Of a stretch of DNA of 64,000 bases, positions 8,660-17,664 are shown piece after piece; the stretch's first letter is position 1, and the number at the start of each line of letters is the position of its first letter. Both the position numbers and the translations under genes were made by a program. Source of the DNA: Nisaea nitritireducens (lineage in GTDB: Bacteria; Pseudomonadota; Alphaproteobacteria; Thalassobaculales; Thalassobaculaceae). The stretch covers positions 1 to 64,000 of the forward strand of contig NZ_JACZFS010000030.1 of assembly GCF_014904795.1 (NCBI RefSeq), read 5' to 3'. The notes beneath the pieces were generated by a model that was not told the origin of the DNA, did no database searches, and saw only the letters and a list, made by a program, of their open reading frames with translations.

Positions 8660-10290
8660 TTTTCTTCAAGTTCAGCATCGTGCAGGGCCCGCAGGTCCTT
8701 GCGCACGATCTTGCCCGTGGTGGTCATCGGCAAGGCGTCGACGAACGTGACATGGCGAGGATATTCATGCGCCGCCAGTCGCGTCTTCACATAGTCCTGA
8801 ATGTCCTTTGCCAGCGCGTCGTCACCGGCAACATCTTCCTTCAGCACGATGAAAGCTTTTACGGCCTGGGTCCGCAAGGGGTCAGGCACGCCGATCACCG
8901 CCGCCATCGCCACCGTCGGATGGCCGGCCAGGCAATCCTCGATTTCGCCCGGACCGATCCGGTAACCGGCCGAGGTGATGACATCGTCGTCGCGGCCGAC
9001 ATACCAGAAATAACCGTCCGTATCGCGCACCGCCTGATCGCCGGTCAGCAGCCAGTCGCCAACGAACTTCTTCTCCGTCGCCTCGGAATTGTTCCAGTAT
9101 TCGAGGAACATCACGGGATCGCCCCTGGCGATACCGACATTGCCCTGAGTGCCGTCGGGCAACGGCTTCCCGGCATCGTCTACAATCGCAACTTCATGCC
9201 CCGGAATGGCCCGGCCCATCGCCCCCGGACGCACCTCCATCACATCGGCGCAATTGCCGACCACGACATTGCATTCGGTCTGACCGTAGAACTCGTTGAT
9301 GGTGAGCCCGAAAGTCTCCCGCCCCCAATCCAGCAGCTCCGCACCCAGCGTCTCGCCGCCGGAGACGACCGAGCGCACATCGTAGCTGTAGCGTTCGCGC
9401 GGCCGGTCGACCTGGCGCATCAGCTTCAGCGCGGTCGGCGGCAGGAAACTGTTCCGTACGCCGTGCTCCTGCATCAGCCAGAAAGCCTCTTCCGGATCGA
9501 ACTTGCGGGCCCTGTATGCGAGCACCGGCACCCCGTGATGCCAGGCCGGCAGCAACACATCGATCAGCCCACCGATCCAGGCCCAGTCCGCCGGGGTCCA
9601 GTACAGATCGCCCGGTTTCGGGAACATCCGGTTCGGAAACTCCACACCCGGCAGATGGCCGAGCAGAACCCGGTGGGCATGCAGCGCGCCCTTCGGCGGG
9701 CCTGTCGTGCCGGAGGTGTAGATGATGAGCGCCGGATCGTCGGCTTTCGTATCGACGATCTCGAAACTGTCCGACGCGCTCTCCAGCGCGGGCGTGAATG
9801 CTGTGAAATCATCGCCGCCCGCCGTCACGTCGGTCACGAAGATATGGCGCAGCGCGGGCACCTGATCGCGGAAGGTCCGGATTTTCTCCAGCCCAAGCTC
9901 GTCGGTCACCACCGCCGTGGCGCCTGAATTGGCCAGCCGGTAGACCAGCGCCTCCTCGGCGAACAGTGCGAAGAGCGGCACCGCGATCATCCCGGCCTTG
10001 TAGATGGCCGCATGGGCGAAGGCGGTTTCCGGACGCTGCGGCAACAGGATCGCCACCCTGTCCCCGCGCTTGATGCCGCTGGCCGTGAGTACGTTCGCGA
10101 ACTTGCCGGAGGCTTTCGTGATATCGCCGAAACTGTAAAGGGCGACGGTGCCGTCCTCGGTCCGGTAGATCAGTGCCAGGGCGTCCGGATTCTGCCGGTC
10201 CGCGATATCGCGGCCGATATTGTAGCGCTCCGGAATGCGCCATTCGAAAGCGTCACAGATCGAGTCGTAAGTGCTGCCGGTCGGAAGCAT
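8656..10290 (-). CDS. AMP-binding acyl-CoA synthetase
   Basis: 544 aa ANL-superfamily ligase that activates a carboxylic acid to its acyl-AMP and then its CoA thioester. The P-loop-like motif IIYTSGTTGPPKGALH is intact; EFYGQTECNVVVGN is the A5 motif with acid-binding side, TGDQAVRD and GRDDDVITSAGYRIGP are the hinge/C-domain motifs and TTTGKIVRKDLR holds the catalytic lysine. Architecture resembles acetyl-/medium-chain acyl-CoA synthetases. I chose the start MLPTGSTYDS at 10290, with GGGAGGG upstream; the frame extends 19 codons further. First gene of the three-gene operon with GNAT and OCD. Confidence 0.9.
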   Translation of the reverse strand: MLPTGSTYDSICDAFEWRIPERYNIGRDIADRQNPDALALIYRTEDGTVALYSFGDITKASGKFANVLTASGIKRGDRVAILLPQRPETAFAHAAIYKAGMIAVPLFALFAEEALVYRLANSGATAVVTDELGLEKIRTFRDQVPALRHIFVTDVTAGGDDFTAFTPALESASDSFEIVDTKADDPALIIYTSGTTGPPKGALHAHRVLLGHLPGVEFPNRMFPKPGDLYWTPADWAWIGGLIDVLLPAWHHGVPVLAYRARKFDPEEAFWLMQEHGVRNSFLPPTALKLMRQVDRPRERYSYDVRSVVSGGETLGAELLDWGRETFGLTINEFYGQTECNVVVGNCADVMEVRPGAMGRAIPGHEVAIVDDAGKPLPDGTQGNVGIARGDPVMFLEYWNNSEATEKKFVGDWLLTGDQAVRDTDGYFWYVGRDDDVITSAGYRIGPGEIEDCLAGHPTVAMAAVIGVPDPLRTQAVKAFIVLKEDVAGDDALAKDIQDYVKTRLAAHEYPRHVTFVDALPMTTTGKIVRKDLRALHDAELEEK

Positions 10291-10406
10291 ATCGCTGAGT
10301 TCCCTCCCCCAGAAACCAGCCAAGAAGACAGGGGGGAAAAAGATCATGGAATGAGGCGCCCGGCCAGTGGAAAGCCGGTCAGACGCCTTCTTTCAATCCG
10401 ATGGCC

Positions 10407-12434
10407 TCAGGCAGTCGCCACGGCGGTCCTGCTCTCCACGACCTGATCGGCAATCCGGCCAGTGAGTTCCGCCAGATGATCGAACGCGCCGTCATAGAAG
10501 CCGATCCCGCCGGTGTGGGAGCGGATTTCGATGATCAGGTCCCGGGTCTCGCTCTCCGGCAGATAGGCCTCGACCTCGTCCCAGCCGCTCCAGTCCTCCT
10601 TGGCCTGGAAGCCGAGGATCTGGCCGCGCCGCCCGGTGATGATCCGCTGTACTCGCGCCGTCGCATCGTTCGGCACAGAGATCACCACTTTCTGGATCGG
10701 CTCCAGCAGCACCGGCCTGCACTTGGGCAATGCCTCGTTCATGGCCATCCGGGCCGCCGCCTTGAAGGCCATGTCGGAACTGTCCACCGCGTGGGCCGAT
10801 CCGTCATAAAGCTCCACCGTGACATCGACGACCTCGAAGCCGAGCGGGCCGCGCCGCATGAAGTCCTTCACCCCCTCCTCCACGGCGGGGATGTATTGCT
10901 TCGGCACCGAGCCGCCGACAATGCTGTTCTTGAAGGCGAACCCCTCGCCGCGGCCAAGCGGTGCGATCTTGATCTTCACATCGCCAAACTGGCCGTGCCC
11001 TCCGGTCTGCTTCTTGTGGCGGGCATGCTGCTCCGCGCCCTTGCGAATGGATTCCTTATAGGGCACGCCGGGCTCGCGGGCATCGACCTGCAGCTTGAAA
11101 CGGTTCTCCAGCCGCTCGACCATGACTCGAAGATGGGTATCGCCCTGCCCCCTTATCACCAGCTCGCCCAGATCCGGGTTGTGTCCCACCCGAAAGGACG
11201 GATCTTCCTCCGACAGCTTGGCAAGCGCGCCGGAAAGTTTCACCTCGTCGCCGCGATTGGCCGGCGTGATGGCAAGGCCATAGACCGGTTGCAGCGGCTC
11301 CGGCCAATCCAGCGTGGCCGCGCCGCCCGGGGTCAGCAGATCCCCGGTCATGATATCGTCCATCCGCCCGAAGGCCGCGATATCCCCCTCGGAGACAGAG
11401 CCGCATTTCTCCAGCTTGGCGCCGGTCATGTGATTGATGCCGCTGACCCGCTGGCCGTTCAGCTCTTCACCGTCCTTCACCGCCCCATGCCAGACCCGGA
11501 CATAGGAGAGCTTGCCCATATGGGCCGCATGCACCGTCTTAAAGACCTGACAGACCGTATTGTCCACCGCGCTGATGCCAAGCCGCTCGGCCGTCGCCGC
11601 AACGCCCGGCGTCTCATGCCGCAAGGTCTTGAGCAGCCGCTGCACGCCATGATCCTTCTCCGCCCCGCCAAGCAGGACGGGAACAACCAGATCGCCCTGA
11701 AGCGTCTCGGTGAGCTGACCATAGACATCCGGCGCCGCCGGTTCGACATCCTCCAGCAATTGCTCCAGCAGCGCATCGTCGAAGTCCGACAGGGTCTCCA
11801 GCATCTCGTTCCGGGCTTCCTTCTCCCGGTCCGTGACCGCATCCGGGATCTGCACCAGCTTCGACGGCTTTCCGTTCTGGTACTGATACGCCCGCTCGCT
11901 CACCAGATCGACATAGCCGGTCACCGCGTCGCCCTCGCGGATCGGCACCTGGCGCAACGCGACCGGCCGGTCGGAGACGTCCTGCAGGGCATGCATGATG
12001 TCGCGCATGCGGTCGTTCGAGTCCTCGATCTTGTTAACGAAAATCACATGCGGGATGTCGTGGGCGTCGAGGAACTTGAGATAGGGGGTGAGCGCCGCCG
12101 CCTTGCCGATCTCCGGATCGGCCACCACGATCGCGATATCCGCAACCATGCAGGCATTGCGCATGTCCTGATTGAAATCGAGGCCGCCGGGCGTGTCGAT
12201 GAAGATCCAGTCCTCGTCCAGGAACCGGCCGCGCCCGAGGGTGAGTTCGGTGCTCGCCTGACGTTTGCGGGCCTCCTCGGCGCCGTCCCCGACTGTCGTG
12301 CCGTCCCGGACCGAACCCTTCTTGTGCAGGGTCCCCGTCGCCAGAAGCAGCGCCTCGAAAAGCGAGGTTTTGCCACTCAGATAGGGACCCACGAGCACCG
12401 CGCAACGGGGTGTGTCTCCACTCTTGTCTGCCAT
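10407..12434 (-). CDS. Elongation factor G-like GTPase with altered G motifs
   Basis: 675 aa with EF-G domain order: G domain (about 10-270), domain II, III, IV and the C-terminal domain V (RVQRIITGRRGQILGF). The start at 12434 (MADKSGDTPR) has AGGGAGGA immediately upstream. The P-loop is GPYLSGKTS (16-24) rather than GHIDAGKTT. The G3 motif reads DTPGGLDF (80-87), so the catalytic histidine of canonical DTPGHVDF is glycine. G4 reads NKIED (134-138) in place of NKxD. The switch-I ERGITI segment is replaced by STELTL. Similar proteins occur beside true EF-G in alphaproteobacteria; they are unlikely to be the main translocase. Role unknown. Confidence 0.85.
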   Translation of the reverse strand: MADKSGDTPRCAVLVGPYLSGKTSLFEALLLATGTLHKKGSVRDGTTVGDGAEEARKRQASTELTLGRGRFLDEDWIFIDTPGGLDFNQDMRNACMVADIAIVVADPEIGKAAALTPYLKFLDAHDIPHVIFVNKIEDSNDRMRDIMHALQDVSDRPVALRQVPIREGDAVTGYVDLVSERAYQYQNGKPSKLVQIPDAVTDREKEARNEMLETLSDFDDALLEQLLEDVEPAAPDVYGQLTETLQGDLVVPVLLGGAEKDHGVQRLLKTLRHETPGVAATAERLGISAVDNTVCQVFKTVHAAHMGKLSYVRVWHGAVKDGEELNGQRVSGINHMTGAKLEKCGSVSEGDIAAFGRMDDIMTGDLLTPGGAATLDWPEPLQPVYGLAITPANRGDEVKLSGALAKLSEEDPSFRVGHNPDLGELVIRGQGDTHLRVMVERLENRFKLQVDAREPGVPYKESIRKGAEQHARHKKQTGGHGQFGDVKIKIAPLGRGEGFAFKNSIVGGSVPKQYIPAVEEGVKDFMRRGPLGFEVVDVTVELYDGSAHAVDSSDMAFKAAARMAMNEALPKCRPVLLEPIQKVVISVPNDATARVQRIITGRRGQILGFQAKEDWSGWDEVEAYLPESETRDLIIEIRSHTGGIGFYDGAFDHLAELTGRIADQVVESRTAVATA

Positions 12435-12616
12435 TGTATCCTCCCTGTGGTTTGCCGGCTCCGGATCCTTGATCGGATCGGTCCGTTCCCCCTCTTTTCG
12501 AGCGGGTTTCAAGCTGGCGACAGGCGCCAGCACCAGGGAGCGGCGCGAGCGCACACGCCACCGTCATTCCCGCACTTCCGGCGGCAAGAGGCAAGGAGAT
12601 TCGCCGATTCGCGGGG

Positions 12617-14332
12617 TCAGGCGTTATCGCCCGACATGTGTCGCGCGGCGATGTAGCCGAAGGTCACGGCCGGCCCAAGCGTGATACCACCACCGGGATA
12701 ATTTCCACCCATGATGCTCGCGGCATCATTGCCGGCAGCGTAAAGGCCCGGAATTGGGGTCCCGTCGCCATTTAGAACCCGGGCGTTGCCGTCCGTCGCG
12801 AGGCCGGCAAAAGTCCCGAGATCGCCAATCTCCAACCGAACGGCGTAATAGGGTCCATCGCCGATCGGGGCGACGCAGGGATTGGGCTTATGCTCCGGAT
12901 CGCCGAGAGACCGGTTGTAGGAAGTGCTGCCCCTGCGGAACTCCGGATCCTCTCCATGCGCGGCAGGACCATTATACGCCGCGACTGTCGCCCACAATGC
13001 CGCCGGGTCGGCACCGATGGCACCAGCCAGTTCTTCCAGCGTCCTGCCGGTCAGCAGATACCCGCTGCGGATATGCGGACGGAACGGTACCGGGTATGGC
13101 TTCACATAGCCGAGCCCGTACTTCCGAAGCGTCCGGTGATCGACGATGAAATAGGCACAGATTTCTCCGCCTTCCTCGGTACAGCGCGCATACATGGCCT
13201 GGCAGAAGTCATGGTAGGAGTCCGCTTCGTTCACGAACCTGCGGCCGGAGCGGGTGACGGCGATGACACCGGGTTTCGAGCGGTCGACAAAATGCGGAAA
13301 GGTGCCCTGGGTTCCATCCGGCCAGACAGGGCGCGAGATCGGCACCCAGGCAGCGGCATTCGGCAGATCATCCCGGACCGATGCCCCGACACTCTCTCCC
13401 AGACGCAAGCCATCCCCCGTATTGCCGGGAGGGGCCGGGCTCAAATGCTCATGGCCCGACGGCGCATGGGGAAAGAGAGTGGCGCGGCGGCGGACATCCT
13501 GCGGGAAACCGCCGGCGGCCAGTACAACGCCCTTGCGGGCCGTGATCTCGACCCGGCCTTCAGGCGTCTCCACAATGGCGCCGGTGACCCGGCCCGCATC
13601 GTCCTGCAAGATCTCGCGAACCGGCGCGCGGGTCCGGATTTCCACGCCCTTGTCGAAGCAGGATTTCGCCAACCGGGCGACCAGTGCGTTACCGTTCATC
13701 AGGCGCATGGATCGACCATGGAACAACAGGTCGCGCATATATTTGCAGAACAGGACGGCAACGAAGAATGCCGACACGGGCGAGCGCGTTACATTGAAGA
13801 AATGCAGCAGCTCCTTGCCGGTGCCAATCATCATGCCGAGGAAAGTGATTTCCTTCAGCGGCTTGCGCAGCCGCTTGATCTCGGAGCCAAGCGCGCGGCC
13901 GTCGAAGGGCCGGGCGACAATCGACCGGCCGCCATCCAGCCCGCCAGGCGCATCCGGATGATAATCGGCGAAGGTAGGTCCGAGATCGAATTGCAGGCTG
14001 GTCTCGCCCTCGAAGAACTCGACCGCCTTCGGGCCGGCATCGAGGAAAGCATCCACCCGTTCCGGGTCGTAGAACTCTCCGGCTTCATGCTTCAGGTAGG
14101 TTTCCGCCAAGGCGCGGCTGTCCTCCACCCCGGCGCGCTTCGCCGGCGCATTCACCGGAATCCACATCCAACCGCCGGACCGGGCCGACGTTCCGCCGAA
14201 CACCGGTTCTTTCTCAACCACCAGAACCTTGAGCCCGCGATGCGCCGCCGACACGGCACTGGCTAGCCCACCTGCACCGGATCCAACCACCAAGACATCG
14301 ACATTTTCCTGCCGCCCCGCCTGCCTTGTCAT
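12617..14332 (-). CDS. FAD-dependent oxidoreductase, 3-ketosteroid dehydrogenase/fumarate reductase type
   Basis: 571 aa flavoprotein of the FAD_binding_2 family. The dinucleotide-binding motif is VLVVGSGAGGLASAVSAA (13-30), followed by VVEKEPVFGGTSARSGGWMW, the FAD/substrate loop of KstD-like enzymes. The C-terminus has PIPGLYAAGNDAASIMGGNY and GGGITLGPAVTFGYIAARH, the second FAD-contacting region. It is probably a soluble dehydrogenase that desaturates a ketosteroid-like or other CH-CH substrate. AGGACGGGGA stands before the ATG. It is divergent from the SDR gene at 14439, suggesting a shared pathway, which is inference. Confidence 0.87.
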   Translation of the reverse strand: MTRQAGRQENVDVLVVGSGAGGLASAVSAAHRGLKVLVVEKEPVFGGTSARSGGWMWIPVNAPAKRAGVEDSRALAETYLKHEAGEFYDPERVDAFLDAGPKAVEFFEGETSLQFDLGPTFADYHPDAPGGLDGGRSIVARPFDGRALGSEIKRLRKPLKEITFLGMMIGTGKELLHFFNVTRSPVSAFFVAVLFCKYMRDLLFHGRSMRLMNGNALVARLAKSCFDKGVEIRTRAPVREILQDDAGRVTGAIVETPEGRVEITARKGVVLAAGGFPQDVRRRATLFPHAPSGHEHLSPAPPGNTGDGLRLGESVGASVRDDLPNAAAWVPISRPVWPDGTQGTFPHFVDRSKPGVIAVTRSGRRFVNEADSYHDFCQAMYARCTEEGGEICAYFIVDHRTLRKYGLGYVKPYPVPFRPHIRSGYLLTGRTLEELAGAIGADPAALWATVAAYNGPAAHGEDPEFRRGSTSYNRSLGDPEHKPNPCVAPIGDGPYYAVRLEIGDLGTFAGLATDGNARVLNGDGTPIPGLYAAGNDAASIMGGNYPGGGITLGPAVTFGYIAARHMSGDNA

Positions 14333-14438
14333 TCCCCGTCCTCCCGTTATGTATTTTTTCTTTTGACTCTACCCCCTTCCCGGGACCGGTCCATCGCCGT
14401 AATTGTCAAAGGGCTATTCGTGGCAGGGGAGGAATTGA

Positions 14439-15185
14439 ATGATCGACGGTAAACTGGCGCTCGTCACCGGGGCCGGACAAGGGCTCGGCGCCGCCATCGC
14501 AATCGGGTTCGCGAAGAAGGGCGCCCGGGTGATCTGCGCGGATATCGACATGGAGCGCGCCCGCTCAACGGCGCACGCCATAGAAGCGGACGGCGGCATC
14601 GCATACCCGATGCAACTCGATGTCTCCGACCGCGCGGCAGCGGATCGCGTCGCAGCAGAAACCAAGACGAAGTACGGCCCGATCGACATTCTGATCAACA
14701 ATGCCGGGATCTGTCCGCGCAACCGGATCGACAGCCCGGACGTTGAGGAAACCTGGCGTCATGCCATGGCCGTCAATCTCGATGGCACCCTGCACATGAG
14801 TCTGGCTTTCGTGGCGCAGCTTCGCGAGACCCGGGGCACGATCGTGAACATGGCTTCGGTTGCGGCCTTCGTCTCGACCGCTACCTCGCTTGCCTACTCG
14901 ACGTCAAAGGCGGGGGTGAAAATGCTGACCCAGAGCCTCGCCCAGGAACTCGCCGCAGACGGTATCAGGGTAAATGCCATCGCGCCGGGACCGATGAAGA
15001 CGGATATCACCCTGCCGACCCGCGAGGACCCGGAGCGCTACCGGCAATTCCTGACCCGGATTCCGCTTGGCCGGTTCGGCGATCCGGAGGAACTGGTCGG
15101 CCCTGCGCTTTTCCTTGCCTCGGATATGTCGAGCTATGTCACCGGCACCACGCTGGTAGTCGATGGCGGGTATTTGGCGGTCTAG
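14439..15185 (+). CDS. Short-chain dehydrogenase/reductase (SDR)
   Basis: 248 aa classical SDR. The cofactor motif TGAGQGLG is at 10-17, NNAG at 87-90, and the catalytic tetrad is complete: N113, S140, Y153 and K157 (YSTSK). CADID after the second strand suggests NAD rather than NADP preference. The C-terminus GTTLVVDGGYLAV is typical. GGGGAGGAA stands just before the ATG. It is divergent from the FAD oxidoreductase and convergent with pyrF, 4 nt apart. Family members oxidise alcohols or reduce ketones; the substrate is not evident. Confidence 0.92.
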   Translation: MIDGKLALVTGAGQGLGAAIAIGFAKKGARVICADIDMERARSTAHAIEADGGIAYPMQLDVSDRAAADRVAAETKTKYGPIDILINNAGICPRNRIDSPDVEETWRHAMAVNLDGTLHMSLAFVAQLRETRGTIVNMASVAAFVSTATSLAYSTSKAGVKMLTQSLAQELAADGIRVNAIAPGPMKTDITLPTREDPERYRQFLTRIPLGRFGDPEELVGPALFLASDMSSYVTGTTLVVDGGYLAV

Positions 15186-15189
15186 GGGT

Positions 15190-16098
15190 TTAAACCGAAA
15201 CTGCTTCACCAAGCTCGGTGGCCGCCTGATCGATAGCCGCGTCGATGGCCTGCTCCCAGTCCGCCGCGCTGTCGGTATCGCCGCCGGCCGGAAACAGGAT
15301 GCCGCGCGAGGAGCTGACGATCCCGCCTTCAAGGCCGTTCGGGCCTTTGACAAACCCATTCACGGCCGCAGCGGCACTGCCGCCCTGCGCGCCATAGCCA
15401 GGCACCAGGAAGATCGTGCGCGGCATGATCTGGCGAATGCGTTCCGCTTCTCCGGGGTAGGTCGCCCCGACAACCACACCGAGGGAGGACCAGCCGGTCT
15501 TTCCGCCTGTCAACGCCTCCGCCTGGCTGTTCAGCGTGTTCGCGACCGTCTCGGCGAGGCTGCGGTTGCCGATCTTCAGGTCCTGAAAATCCCCCGATCC
15601 CGGATTGCTGGTTTTCACCAGGATGAAGAGCCCACGCCCTTGCGCCTTCGCCGTTGTGAAGAACGGCTCCAGCGTGTCCATCCCGAGATAGGGATTGAGG
15701 GTCAGGGCATCGGCCGGGAGCGGCGCATCATCCGTCAGATAGGCACCGGCATAGGCATCCGCCGTGCTGCCGATATCGCCGCGTTTGGCATCGAGCAGAA
15801 CCAGCATACCGAGCTTGCGGGCGTGGGAGCAAACCTCCTCCAGCGCCCGCAGACCACGCCAGCCCATCCGCTCGAAGAAAGCGATCTGGGGCTTCACCAC
15901 CGCCGTCTTGTCGGCGGCCCGATCCAGCACCGCTTTCAGGAAAGCTTCAACTGCGGGAGCCGTCAGCGGGTTGCCGGGCGACATGTCGCCGTCGCGAAAC
16001 AGGGGCGGGATGCGATCAAGGTATGGGTCGAGGCCAACACAAAGGGGAGTGCCGAGCGCGCGCACGCGTTCGATCAGGGCATCGCCAAAATGCTGCAT
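15190..16098 (-). CDS. pyrF: Orotidine 5'-phosphate decarboxylase, type 2
   Basis: 302 aa, last step of UMP synthesis. The type 2 (longer) form is shown by length and by GTPLCVGLDPYLDRIP at the N-terminus and the active-site segment LLDAKRGDIGSTADAYAGAY with the D-K-x-x-D array. The start MQHFGDAL at 16098 has GGAG 8-11 nt upstream. It follows pyruvate kinase on the same strand. No other pyr gene is nearby. Confidence 0.93.
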   Translation of the reverse strand: MQHFGDALIERVRALGTPLCVGLDPYLDRIPPLFRDGDMSPGNPLTAPAVEAFLKAVLDRAADKTAVVKPQIAFFERMGWRGLRALEEVCSHARKLGMLVLLDAKRGDIGSTADAYAGAYLTDDAPLPADALTLNPYLGMDTLEPFFTTAKAQGRGLFILVKTSNPGSGDFQDLKIGNRSLAETVANTLNSQAEALTGGKTGWSSLGVVVGATYPGEAERIRQIMPRTIFLVPGYGAQGGSAAAAVNGFVKGPNGLEGGIVSSSRGILFPAGGDTDSAADWEQAIDAAIDQAATELGEAVSV

Positions 16099-16176
16099 GG
16101 AAATCTCCGGAGAAGTTTCCAGCTTGTAAGGCAAACCCTCCCCCTCTGTCCAGAGGCGACGGCTCAGATTGCGGGC

Positions 16177-17592
16177 TCAGAGAATACGTTCGACCCGAAG
16201 CACGTTGGTCGACCCCGGCGTACCCATCGGAACACCTGCCGTGATCACGATCTTGTCTCCGGCACCGCCGAATTCCTCCGCCTTCGCCACCTCAACAGCC
16301 CGCTTCACCACCGCGGAGAAGCGCTGCTCCTGTTCGACATGCACCGCGTGCACGCCCCAGGCCATGGCAAGACGCCGCGCAGTCCGCTCGTTCGCGGTCA
16401 CGCAGAGGATCGGCACCGCCGGCCGTTCGCGCGAGGCGCGGACCGTGGTCGAGCCTGAGGTGGTGTAGGTGACGATGCAGGAAGCATTGACCGTCTCGGC
16501 CACCTGCCGCGCCGCCAGCGTGATCGCGTCGGAGACCGTCGGATCCGGCTCATCATGACTGGCATTGATGATCTGCCGATAGTTCTGGTCGCCTTCGACC
16601 TCGCGGATGATGCGGTTCATCATTTCGACCGCCTCGACCGGATACTCGCCAGCCGCCGATTCCGCCGACAGCATGACCGCATCCGCAGAATCGTAGACCG
16701 CCGTCGCCACGTCCGAGGCTTCCGCCCGGGTCGGCGTCGGGCTGCTGACCATGGAATCCAGCATCTGCGTCGCCACCACCACCGGCTTGCCGAGCGAACG
16801 GCAGAGCTTGATGATCCGCTTCTGCAGCATCGGCACCTTTTCCGGCGGCATCTCCACGCCGAGATCGCCGCGCGCGACCATGACGCTGTCGGTCAGCTCG
16901 CAGATTTCCTCCAGCCGGTCGATCGCCTGGGGTTTCTCCAGCTTGACGATGATCGAAGCCTGATCGCCAATCAGCTTGCGTGCTTCGGCAACATCTTCCG
17001 GACGCTGCACGAAGGAGAGCGCGACCCAGTCAACGCCGATACTGAGCGCGAAGGACAGATCCGTCCGGTCCTTGGCGCTCAGGGGCGAGAGCCCGAGCAT
17101 GACATTGGGGACATTGACGCCCTTGTTGTTGGAGAGCGGCCCGCCGGTGATCACCTTTGTCTCGGCGAACCCGTCACCGCACTTGGTCACGGTAAGCCGG
17201 ATCTTGCCATCGTCGAGCAACAGATCGGTGCCCTTGTGAATCGCTTCGAAAATCTCGGTGTGGGGCAGGCAGACCCGCTTCTGATCACCCGGAGCCCGGT
17301 CCAGATCGAGGCGGAATTTCGCGCCCGCCTTGAGTTCGATCTTGCCGTCCGTGAAACTTCCGATGCGGAGTTTCGGGCCCTGCAGATCCGCCATGACGGC
17401 GATCGGCCGGCCGGTCGTCTTCTCAAGATCCCGGATCACCCGCAGTCGCTCGGCGTGATCCCGGTGCGATCCATGGCTGAAATTCAGGCGGAAAACATCC
17501 ACCCCGGCCCGGAAGAGCTCTTCGATGCGCTTCGGGGTTGAGCTCGCCGGCCCAAGGGTCGCGACGATCTTCGTGTTTCTATATCTTCTCAT
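16177..17592 (-). CDS. pyk: Pyruvate kinase
   Basis: 471 aa, converts phosphoenolpyruvate and ADP to pyruvate and ATP. N-terminal KIVATLGPASS and FRLNFSHGSHRDH, the active-site signature IDRLEEICELTDSVMVARGDLGVEMP (K-x-E...MVARGDLG), AVMLSAESAAGEYPVEAV and a C-terminal regulatory domain ending MGTPGSTNVLRVERIL are all present. The length matches bacterial type II enzymes. Upstream on the same strand is glycerate 2-kinase, downstream pyrF; glycerate kinase supplies 2-phosphoglycerate two steps above this enzyme, a sensible pairing. Confidence 0.96.
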   Translation of the reverse strand: MRRYRNTKIVATLGPASSTPKRIEELFRAGVDVFRLNFSHGSHRDHAERLRVIRDLEKTTGRPIAVMADLQGPKLRIGSFTDGKIELKAGAKFRLDLDRAPGDQKRVCLPHTEIFEAIHKGTDLLLDDGKIRLTVTKCGDGFAETKVITGGPLSNNKGVNVPNVMLGLSPLSAKDRTDLSFALSIGVDWVALSFVQRPEDVAEARKLIGDQASIIVKLEKPQAIDRLEEICELTDSVMVARGDLGVEMPPEKVPMLQKRIIKLCRSLGKPVVVATQMLDSMVSSPTPTRAEASDVATAVYDSADAVMLSAESAAGEYPVEAVEMMNRIIREVEGDQNYRQIINASHDEPDPTVSDAITLAARQVAETVNASCIVTYTTSGSTTVRASRERPAVPILCVTANERTARRLAMAWGVHAVHVEQEQRFSAVVKRAVEVAKAEEFGGAGDKIVITAGVPMGTPGSTNVLRVERIL

Positions 17593-17664
17593 GCTGCCAG
17601 TTAAACGCGACCACGGTTACAATTCAAATCGTCATTCACGAGAGTCTCCGGACGGTCGCTCCGG

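Noticed and set aside
10401-12656. 751-codon plus-strand frame antisense to the EF-G-like gene
   Set aside because: Long only because GC-rich antisense strands lack stops; no family motif and no ribosome site.
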